Under the pieces are notes generated by a model that was not told the origin of the DNA, made no database searches, and was given only the letters and a program-made list of their open reading frames with translations. A program made the translations under genes and the position numbers. Shown in pieces: positions 1 to 7,800 of a stretch of 64,000 nucleotides of DNA (position 1 is the stretch's first letter; each line of letters begins with the position of its first letter). The stretch lies in contig CAYRDX010000019.1 in assembly GCA_964423205.1 (NCBI GenBank), positions 4,626 through 68,625 on the forward strand. Reading direction: 5' to 3'. The DNA comes from UBA6168 sp964423205. GTDB taxonomy: Bacteria; Bacteroidota; Bacteroidia; Chitinophagales; Saprospiraceae.

Positions 1-1
1 A

Positions 2-340
2 AGGCGGAAATTATTCAGCCTAGTTGTCGTTGCCGAAGGAAATAAACTGGGCAATGCCAATGATTTAGCGATAGCTATTCGTGCTTCGCTCGCGATGTTT
101 GATGTCCGTGTTGCGGTAATAGGTCACCTTCAAAGAGGAGGTTCCCCAAGTGGTTATGACAGATTATTGGCCAGCAGATTGGGTGACGCTGCAGTGGATG
201 CTCTGATTGATGGTATGGAAAACGTAATGGTTGGCATTGTCAATAACCAGTTGAAACACACGCCGCTCATGTATGCCATCAAAAATGAGAAGGAACTCAA
301 TTACGATATTCTTCGACTGGCGGAAATGTTGGCTATGTGA
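2..340 (+). CDS. pfkA: ATP-dependent 6-phosphofructokinase, C-terminal part
   Basis: This is the 3' end of a 6-phosphofructokinase gene whose start lies left of the window. The enzyme phosphorylates fructose 6-phosphate to fructose 1,6-bisphosphate in cytoplasmic glycolysis. The visible 112 residues carry VVVAEGNKLGN near the left edge and the family motif GHLQRGGSPSGYDR, which contributes to the substrate and effector pockets in PfkA enzymes. The reading frame is open from base 2 to the TGA at 338-340. Nothing suggests decay. The next gene starts 40 bases downstream on the same strand, so co-transcription is possible but unproven. The call is firm for the family. Whether the phosphate donor is ATP or pyrophosphate cannot be decided, because the donor-site residues are outside the window. 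Confidence 0.9.
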   Translation, partial: RRKLFSLVVVAEGNKLGNANDLAIAIRASLAMFDVRVAVIGHLQRGGSPSGYDRLLASRLGDAAVDALIDGMENVMVGIVNNQLKHTPLMYAIKNEKELNYDILRLAEMLAM

Positions 341-380
341 TAAATAAGCACCAACAAGTAACGATAATCGGTGGAGAGCA

Positions 381-800
381 ATGGATAGGAGTAAGATAAA
401 TAAGGAACTGGTGTACACCACGGTCAGAAGCTCAGGTGCAGGTGGTCAGCATGTCAATAAGACAGAAACAAAAGTGGAGTTAAGGTTTTATGTTGAGAAA
501 TCCGAAGCTCTTGATGACTCCCAGAAAAAATTGGTGTTCGAAAAATTGGGTACCCGTATCAATCAGGAAGGTATTCTGATCATGTCCAATCAGGAAACGA
601 GGTCACAACAAAAGAATAAGAAACTTGTAACAATTGCTTTTTATGAACTTATTGAGAAGGCTCTTACCCCACCAAAGAGGCGGAAAAAAGTAGTTCCTCT
701 TGTATCCCTTCCAGAAAAACGTTTAAAAAGCAAAAAAGAAACATCAGAAAAGAAGAAGTTGAGAGGCAAAGTTGCTTCACCGACTGACAACAACGAATGA
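381..800 (+). CDS. arfB: ArfB-type peptidyl-tRNA hydrolase (ribosome rescue factor)
   Basis: A 139-residue stand-alone release-factor catalytic domain. The peptide-release motif GGQ lies at residues 21-23, within SSGAGGQHVNKTETKVEL, which is characteristic of ArfB/YaeJ. Full release factors RF1/RF2 are much longer and have codon-recognition domains that are absent here. The C-terminal 40 residues are rich in Lys and Arg (PPKRRKK, KKETSEKKK). In ArfB this tail enters the empty mRNA channel of stalled ribosomes and directs codon-independent hydrolysis of peptidyl-tRNA. Length matches the family (about 140 residues). It sits between pfkA and the riboflavin gene on the same strand with no functional link apparent. 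Confidence 0.93.
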   Translation: MDRSKINKELVYTTVRSSGAGGQHVNKTETKVELRFYVEKSEALDDSQKKLVFEKLGTRINQEGILIMSNQETRSQQKNKKLVTIAFYELIEKALTPPKRRKKVVPLVSLPEKRLKSKKETSEKKKLRGKVASPTDNNE

Positions 801-861
801 TTTAGTCCCATGACCCGCTTGGAATGCAGGAACGCACCAACTGTACTAAAATCATATTGGT

Positions 862-2028
862 ATGAGTAATTCAATTACGGCTGAAGTAGACTCGAAATTC
901 AAGTTAAACACCATTGAAGAAGCCATAACTGAAATTAAAGCAGGCAAAATAATCATCGTAGTTGATGATGAGGATCGGGAGAATGAAGGTGATTTTGTTT
1001 GTGCTGCAGAATGTGTTACGCCAGAGATAATCAACTTCATGGCCACTTATGGCAGGGGCTTAATTTGTGCTCCTATCGATGAATCCAGGGCCGATGAACT
1101 GGGCTTATACTCCATGGTCCCTGAAAATACCTCACTTCATGAAACAGCCTTTACTGTATCCATAGATTTAATTGGTCACGGCTGTACCACAGGTATCTCC
1201 TCTTATGACAGAGCAACTGGTATCAAAGCGCTGGTTAATCCTGAAATAAAGCCATCTGATTTTGCCAGACCCGGTCACATATTTCCCTTGAGGGCTAAAA
1301 CGGGAGGAGTGTTGAGAAGAACAGGTCATACAGAGGCAGCTATTGACCTGGCCCGGATGGCAGGATTTGCACCTGTTGGGGTTTTAGTGGAAATACTAAA
1401 TGAGGACGGCACCATGGCCAGGATACCGCAACTCATTGAGATAGCAAAGAGATTTGGACTCAAAGTAATAAGCATTAAAGATCTCGTTGCCTATCGAATG
1501 CGTACAGAGAGGCTGGTAAAACGGGAGTATTCCATGCCATATAGGAGCAGATATGGTGAGTTCGAAATGATCGCCTACTCACAGATTTCGAACGATGATA
1601 CACATCTCGCTATCATAAAGGGTGTCTGGCAGCCTGATGAAGAAGTCTTGGTTCGAGTACATTCCTTCATAGAGGGTTCTGAGTTAATCAGCATCCTTCT
1701 TGAAGACCATGGCTCCAGGATTGAAAAAGCATTAAAACAAATCAATAAAGAAGGAAAAGGAGCTTTGGTAATTATGCGGCACAAAGACAAGGATTCCACT
1801 TTTATTGATGCACTGAAAAATTTTGATTATAAATCATCGGAAAAGTCGCCCAGGCCACACATGACCAAAAGGCGCGAAATGGAACAGCGCGACTACGGTA
1901 TCGGAGCGCAAATTCTACGCGATTTGGGTATTGCCAAAATTCGCCTGCTAACAAGTCATTCTACCCGCCGAATTGGCATGATAGGTTTTGGATTGGAAAT
2001 AGTGGAAATTGTGGACTGGGAAAACTAA
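862..2028 (+). CDS. ribB: 3,4-dihydroxy-2-butanone-4-phosphate synthase with degenerate GTP cyclohydrolase II domain (RibBX type)
   Basis: A two-domain protein of 388 residues. Residues 16-212 form a DHBP synthase (RibB), which converts ribulose 5-phosphate to the four-carbon riboflavin precursor. The acidic metal/substrate loop DDEDRENEGD is at 35-44, and the conserved HTEAAIDLARMAG lies around 156-168. Residues about 215-386 align with GTP cyclohydrolase II (RibA), but the zinc-binding region is destroyed. The expected Cys-x10-Cys-x-Cys ligands after the VHS motif are replaced at 267-290 (VHSFIEGSELISILLEDHG), with no cysteine. The second half therefore cannot be a canonical zinc GTP cyclohydrolase II. 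Proteins of this kind have been described as RibBX, with the extra domain thought to be non-catalytic. A real RibA should be encoded elsewhere. No FMN riboswitch is evident in the 61-base gap upstream. Confidence 0.9.
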   Translation: MSNSITAEVDSKFKLNTIEEAITEIKAGKIIIVVDDEDRENEGDFVCAAECVTPEIINFMATYGRGLICAPIDESRADELGLYSMVPENTSLHETAFTVSIDLIGHGCTTGISSYDRATGIKALVNPEIKPSDFARPGHIFPLRAKTGGVLRRTGHTEAAIDLARMAGFAPVGVLVEILNEDGTMARIPQLIEIAKRFGLKVISIKDLVAYRMRTERLVKREYSMPYRSRYGEFEMIAYSQISNDDTHLAIIKGVWQPDEEVLVRVHSFIEGSELISILLEDHGSRIEKALKQINKEGKGALVIMRHKDKDSTFIDALKNFDYKSSEKSPRPHMTKRREMEQRDYGIGAQILRDLGIAKIRLLTSHSTRRIGMIGFGLEIVEIVDWEN

Positions 2029-2046
2029 AAAAGGTAAACTTCCGGT

Positions 2047-3237
2047 TTATTTGATTACTCCCAACTCCCGGCCAACCTGTGTAAAAGCGTTCACGGCCTT
2101 TTCCAAATGGTGCTGTTCGTGAGCTGCGCTGATTTGAACCCTGATTCTTGCTTTGCCCTTAGGAACGACAGGGTAGAAAAATCCAACCACATAAATACCC
2201 AACTCCAAAAGTCTGGCTGCAAACTTTTGTGAAAGAACGGCATCATACAGCATAATAGGCACTATCGGATGCTCTCCCGGCAAAATATCAAACCCCGCAT
2301 CCGTCATAGCTTTCCGGAACCACACCGTGTTGTTTTCCAGTTTATCCCTCAATGCAGTAGTGCTGCTCAGCATTTCAAGAACCTTTATCGATGCACCAGT
2401 AATGGAAGGTGCCAAAGTATTTGAAAACAAGTAGGGGCGGCTGCGTTGACGAAGAAGTTCAACGATTTCCTTACGGGCTGCGGTGAACCCACCTGATGCA
2501 CCTCCCAATGCTTTGCCAAACGTGCCAGTAATGATATCAACACGCCCCATTACACCTCTGTATTCATGTGTGCCGCGGCCTGTTTTACCTATAAAACCAG
2601 TTGCATGGCATTCATCAATTCCAACCATGGCATTGTGTTTATCAGCCAGGTCGCAAATTTGATCGAGCTTGGCAATATTTCCATCCATACTAAAAACCCC
2701 ATCTGTAAAAATGAGGCGCCGGCGTGCACCTGAAGCTTGTTTTAACTGCTCCTCAAGGTCAGCCATGTCGCTGTTTTTGTAACGGAACCTCTGAGCTTTG
2801 CATAACCTGATGCCATCAATAATACTCGCATGATTGAGTTCATCTGAAATGATGGCATCTTCCGAACTTAGAAGAGGTTCAAATAATCCGCCGTTGGCAT
2901 CGAAAGCGGCTGCATACAGAATCGCGTCTTCCGTTCCGAGGAAGTCGGCAACTTTCCGCTCCAATTCTTTGTGAATATCCTGTGTGCCGCAAATGAAGCG
3001 GACGGAGGACATACCATAACCATGTTCATCAATAGCCTTATGAGCAGCCCTAATAACTTCGGGATGAGAGGATAAACCCAAATAATTATTGGCACAAAAA
3101 ATCGTCACCTCCTGGTTCTTATCGGTGCGGATGTCAGCACCTTGTGGGGTTACTATGATTCTCTCTGACTTATATAATCCGGACTCTATGATTTCCTTGA
3201 TTTCATTTTGCAGAGCAAGTTCTACCGTTTTGAACAT
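2047..3237 (-). CDS. kbl: Glycine C-acetyltransferase (2-amino-3-ketobutyrate CoA ligase)
   Basis: A 396-residue alpha-oxoamine synthase family PLP enzyme. Kbl cleaves 2-amino-3-ketobutyrate with CoA to glycine and acetyl-CoA, the second step of threonine catabolism. Family marks are FCANNYLGLSSHP near residue 50, the FDANGG and DELNHASIID region, DECHATGF around 210, and the PLP lysine in TGTFGKALGGASGG near residue 241. Length fits the family. The upstream gene on the same strand (3285-4238) is an SDR-type threonine 3-dehydrogenase ending 48 bases away, so the two form a threonine-to-glycine operon. Other alpha-oxoamine synthases (BioF, HemA, SPT) are close relatives, but the neighbour and sequence favour Kbl. 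It converges on ribB with an 18-base gap. Confidence 0.93.
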   Translation of the reverse strand: MFKTVELALQNEIKEIIESGLYKSERIIVTPQGADIRTDKNQEVTIFCANNYLGLSSHPEVIRAAHKAIDEHGYGMSSVRFICGTQDIHKELERKVADFLGTEDAILYAAAFDANGGLFEPLLSSEDAIISDELNHASIIDGIRLCKAQRFRYKNSDMADLEEQLKQASGARRRLIFTDGVFSMDGNIAKLDQICDLADKHNAMVGIDECHATGFIGKTGRGTHEYRGVMGRVDIITGTFGKALGGASGGFTAARKEIVELLRQRSRPYLFSNTLAPSITGASIKVLEMLSSTTALRDKLENNTVWFRKAMTDAGFDILPGEHPIVPIMLYDAVLSQKFAARLLELGIYVVGFFYPVVPKGKARIRVQISAAHEQHHLEKAVNAFTQVGRELGVIK

Positions 3238-3284
3238 ATTTATGTGGTTGCTTTGATTTGTAAATGCAGGTTAATTGACGGCAA

Positions 3285-4238
3285 TTATGCCTCTTCAAAA
3301 TGTCGTTCGCGCAGATGGACTATCATGTCCTTGACCATTTTTTCCATATCAAATTCAGGTTTCCAGCCCCAGTCCTTTTTCGCCAGACTATCGTCAATGC
3401 TGACTGGCCAACTATCCGCAATTTGTTGCCTGAAATCTGGATTGTAGCTGACTACAAAATTGGGATAGAAGCGCTTAATTGAAGCTGTTATTTCAGCTGG
3501 GGTAAAACTGGTACCACTCAGGTTATAGCTCGTTCGCACGCTGATTTTCTCTTTTGGAGCATCCATCAACTCCAATGTGGCCCGGATAGCATCGTCCATG
3601 TAAATCATCGGAAGTCCGGTATCTGCTCTGAGAAAACAGTTATACGGCTTATCAAGTACTGCTGAGTGAAAGATTTCAACAGCATAGTCTGTCGTCCCCC
3701 CACCAGGTTCCGATTGATGCCCAATGACACCCGGATAGCGCAATGAACGAACATCGAGGCCATAACGGTCGAAGTAATATTGCGACCAAAGTTCACCGGC
3801 CACTTTGCTGATACCATAAACCGTTGAAGGGGTTAGCTGTGAAGCCTGCGGCGTAAGTACCCTGGGAATATCTTTTCCAAAAACCGCAATGGAACTCGGG
3901 AAGAATATTTTCTGAACATTCTTTTGGCGGGCCACTTCGAGCACATTGAACAGGCTGGTCATATTGAAGTGCCAGGTTTTAAGTGGATTAGCCTCACCCT
4001 TTGCAGATAAGATAGCTGCCAAATGGTAAATCTGGGTAATGCCAAATTTGTCGACTATTTCAGCGAGGTGACGATTATCCAGTACATCCAATTGAATGAA
4101 GAAGGGATCTCCGGGATTATCACCTCTGATGTCGGTAGCTACGACATTTGAATATCCGAAAGCCTCCCTTAATGCATTTGTCAGTACAGAACCAATTTGC
4201 CCGTTAGCGCCAATTACGAGGATTTTCTCTTTGCTCAT
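3285..4238 (-). CDS. tdh: L-threonine 3-dehydrogenase, short-chain (extended SDR) type
   Basis: A 317-residue NAD-dependent extended short-chain dehydrogenase resembling UDP-glucose epimerases. The Rossmann motif is IGANGQIGS at the N-terminus, and the catalytic Tyr-Lys pair is YGISK around residue 143. A class of NAD-dependent L-threonine 3-dehydrogenases has this epimerase-like fold, unlike the zinc-dependent Tdh of E. coli. Position directly upstream of kbl strongly supports oxidation of threonine to 2-amino-3-ketobutyrate as its role. Without that neighbour it could only be called an NAD-dependent epimerase/dehydratase. The start follows no obvious Shine-Dalgarno, which is usual in Bacteroidota. 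Confidence 0.88.
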   Translation of the reverse strand: MSKEKILVIGANGQIGSVLTNALREAFGYSNVVATDIRGDNPGDPFFIQLDVLDNRHLAEIVDKFGITQIYHLAAILSAKGEANPLKTWHFNMTSLFNVLEVARQKNVQKIFFPSSIAVFGKDIPRVLTPQASQLTPSTVYGISKVAGELWSQYYFDRYGLDVRSLRYPGVIGHQSEPGGGTTDYAVEIFHSAVLDKPYNCFLRADTGLPMIYMDDAIRATLELMDAPKEKISVRTSYNLSGTSFTPAEITASIKRFYPNFVVSYNPDFRQQIADSWPVSIDDSLAKKDWGWKPEFDMEKMVKDMIVHLRERHFEEA

Positions 4239-4306
4239 AGTTGAATTAGGTAAGAAAGTGTAGTTACGCTACTGTTGTTCGAGGCCCGAAATTAAGAAAA
4301 GTATCC

Positions 4307-4765
4307 CTATGAAGCATCAAAGCTGGCAGGGACTTCTGTCAGGAAAGTGTATGATTCATCAAGGTAGTTCATTTCACAGCAGTAGGATTGCATTCCGTTT
4401 GTCACCAGCAGGTACCTGACTTTCAAAGGCAAATTGTAAATTGCTATCTGGTGAAAAGTTGACTGAGATACCGAAACGGAAGGTGCTTTACACTCCACCA
4501 TCATCAGCGGTTTCATATTTTCATCGTAAATGAGCAAGTCAAACCGCTTTGTCAATTCATTTACCTTCAGTGATTTCTCTACACTTATCCTGTTTATGGA
4601 ATAACCTTTTTCTTCAACCAGATATAACATGACCAACTGCCGTACAACTTCCTCCGGCGTCTGGACTAAAAACTTCTTCCTGACTGTGTCAAATAAATAG
4701 AGCTTGCCTTCTTTGCGTTTGAAACGCAGTTTGCCTTGTAACTCGAGAAGGTTTAGTTCAATCAT
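4307..4765 (-). CDS. HsdR_N-type (type I restriction enzyme R N-terminal fold) protein, stand-alone
   Basis: A cytoplasmic protein of 152 residues from the preferred start at 4765 (MIELNLLELQGKL). A longer start at 4828 is possible. The fold is that of the N-terminal nuclease domain of type I restriction subunit HsdR. The segment TKRFDLLIYDENMKPLMMVE followed by CKAP holds a PD-(D/E)xK-like core, with Asp in RFDLLIY and Glu-Cys-Lys as the ExK element. QSTFHQIAIYNL and LLVTNG are also typical of the small Bacteroidota homologues. No methylase, specificity subunit or helicase lies nearby, so this is not a type I system. Function is unknown. It begins 67 bases after the stop of the giant surface protein on the same strand. 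Confidence 0.8.
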   Translation of the reverse strand: MIELNLLELQGKLRFKRKEGKLYLFDTVRKKFLVQTPEEVVRQLVMLYLVEEKGYSINRISVEKSLKVNELTKRFDLLIYDENMKPLMMVECKAPSVSVSQSTFHQIAIYNLPLKVRYLLVTNGMQSYCCEMNYLDESYTFLTEVPASFDAS

Positions 4766-4832
4766 TTCTCTCAGTATGCCAATAAAATGTGTAACCCGAA
4801 ACAATTGCTCAGGGTTACAAAGGGTCAAACCG

Positions 4833-7800
4833 TCATCTCAGCAAGGTGACGTCGCCTCGTAACACTCTCTCTGGCTGATTGGTTCCTGGAATTTTGTACT
4901 TGACATAGAAAACATAGACATCAGAAGCTGCTGGTGAGCCTTTGAAATAACCATCCCAGCCTTCCAGACCATTTTCGTTATTGTAAACCAGTTGCCCCCA
5001 GCGATTCCAAACTTTGAATTCGACAATAGTAACCGGATTTTTTGAAATCAATTTAAAGGTATTGTTGATCAAGTCATCGTTTGGTGTGAAAACAGTTGGG
5101 ATTCTGACCGGATTATCCTTTATCACAACTCGTATCGTATCAAATACCTGGCAACCAAACTGGTTGGTAATGAGTACACCATAGGACAAAACCTGATCGG
5201 CCTCCACATCCGGAGCAGTTTGTGGGCCAAAAGCACCTGTTTGAGTTTTTCCTAGTGACTGCCCAAACAGGAACCACTCATAAGTTGCGCCAGGTGCAGA
5301 GCCACTTAAAACATTGACATTCAGATTGTATTGCTCTCCTTCGTAAATATCCAAAGTATCATTACCCACTTCTTTTACCACTTTCGATGTAATGGTTGGC
5401 AATGGATTAACGGTTATGACAACGGTATCGCGTTTTATAAAACATGTTGGGTTCTGATCCTGAACCGTGAGGAAATACCTTGCCGTAGCGTTGGGTATGA
5501 TGGTGAGGTCGGGCAAAGTGCTCAGAAGAACTCCATTTTCATTGCGCCAAGTGTAGGTAACCCCAGTTTTACTGGGTCGGGCCGTTAATTTGGCCGTCTG
5601 CCCTCGACAGATGGCTGTATCAGCAATCGCGGGCAGTGTGAAATCCTGAGGCACATTAATAGTGAGCTGGGCTGAAATCGGGCAATTCTTGTTTACCGCG
5701 TTCAATGTATAGGTAGTCGTCCTTGTAGGCGAAACCAATGGCCGTGGGCTTGTAGAGTTAAGGCTTCCGTCTGATGCTGTCCAGGTGTATGTCGAGGTGG
5801 GGTCATTAAACTCATTCAACAGGATTTGCTGCCCCGGGCAAATAGTTGTCACTGAGGGGAATTGAAATAAAGGCAATGGTGTTACCGGAACTGTTATACT
5901 GCCATTTACCGGACAACCTTCCAATTCTGCCTTGACATTGTAAGTGGCTGATTGCATCAGCGTTGCAACGGGTTCCTTACACTCTGTGCAGGAAAGCCCG
6001 GTAACAGGTTCCCACTTGTAGTCCTTTGTACCTGGGGGTGCCGTAACCCTGAATTTCACCGAGCCACCCTGACATATTGTGGTATCAGGAAGAACCGTCA
6101 ACTGATTGGGCAAAATGACTTTGATGGCGATGCTATCCGTAGATTTACAGGCATTAATAGTGGTAGTGCGCTTATAAACAGCAGTTTCCGTCGCATAAAA
6201 TACCAGATTCAGAAAACTGTCCGGTGTCTGAGCGCCGGGCAAAGGTTGAATCCATTCGATTTTTATGTTTCTATGACTTGCAGGCTCGTATGTTGGCGAA
6301 GTCAGATAAACCTCTTCACCCTGGCAGTATGCCGATTTCGCGGGTGCAGCCTTTATTCTTAAGTCCGGAATAGAGTCAACATATACCAATACAGAATCCA
6401 CTACTTTGCAATTCGCAGTTTCCAAAATCGCAAAATACCATGTTGACACTTTAGGGAACACCCGCACAGAATCTGCCCTTACCTGAATCATACTCGTCTT
6501 AGGTATCCAGGTCAGCCCTACTCCATTGGTGGTGGTGGTAGCCCTGAGTCCTACTGTATCACCAACGCAAAGGAAAATGGTATCGCGACCCAATATGTTC
6601 ACATCTGCTGGAATAACATCGACTTTTACAAAACCTGTATCACGGCAATTTCCTCCAGTACTAACACCAATTAATCTGTAGGTCGTAGTCGCATCCGGAG
6701 TAGCCAAAGGCCCTGAAACAGTTGAGGAAGAAAGCCCTGTGGCCGGAGTCCATGAATATTTAGTGCTGGTGCTGTTGATGTTCTCACCAAGAATAACACT
6801 GTAATTTTGACAAATGGTAGTGTCCTTTGCCAATTTTGGGAATTCAAATCCTTCTACATTCACTGCGATGGTATCGAAAACAGAACACGATCCCACCTCC
6901 AGTGCGGCAATCAATGCTAAGGTTGCAGGTGCAGTATTTACGGGGAACTGAATGGAAGCTTTCGTCGGGTCAGCCAGGTTCACATCCGTTGAAATCCAAC
7001 GAATTTGCAGGTCCCCGACATTGTTCTTTGCTGTAAGTTTGACCGTATCGCCTTGACATGCTGTCAAAGTCCCGGGTATGATTTCTAATTGTGGTTCTAC
7101 AACTCTTAAATAAACGGAGTCCCTATCCGAACAAATTCCGGAAATACCGGTAACATAAACCCACTGACTAAAAGGTGGGCAGGCCGTAGGATTAGGAATA
7201 AAAGGGTTGGCAAAAACTGAAACCGGCGTCCAGGCATAGTGAGTTGCACCGGTAGCCTCCAACTGTAAACAGCCATTCTTGCAGACCAGTAGCGTGTCTT
7301 TTGGAGCATTAAGTATTTCTACGTCAATAGCATCATCTATGACTATTTTAAGTTCGCCAAGGGTCATATCACCGCAACCATAATCTTTGGTCAACTGAAC
7401 CAAAATGGTTTCCCTACCCTCATTAAGTGCATCCGCTATACCCGTAATAGGCCAGGTAAAGGAAGGCTGGGCAGGAGTGAACGTTAAAAATTCCGGGATA
7501 GTTAACTGGTAATCGATTCCAAAGATTGCTGTTCCTCCCAGTTTTACCCTGTAGGATACAGGTTCAGTAACAGTGTGATTAAGTGATACGGTTATTTCAT
7601 CGGGAATAACTGAACAGGTTTCGGAAATATAGTCCACACCATTCTTAAAGGCAATGCTGATGTTGGGTGAACCACCTTTGATATCTGAAATAAGCACTCC
7701 TGAGTCGTATTGGTCGTCCAAACGGTCTCCGATAGCCAGCTTCAATTGATAAGTATTGCAGGGTATGGTTTTTACCCTTGCGGTCAGACTTTTCTTTTTG

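Noticed and set aside
4307..4765. Type I restriction-modification system
   Set aside because: Only an HsdR_N-like domain protein is present; no methylase, specificity or helicase genes are nearby.
5952..6362. 136-residue plus-strand open frame
   Set aside because: It lies wholly inside the giant minus-strand surface protein gene, has no recognisable family and is an antisense shadow.
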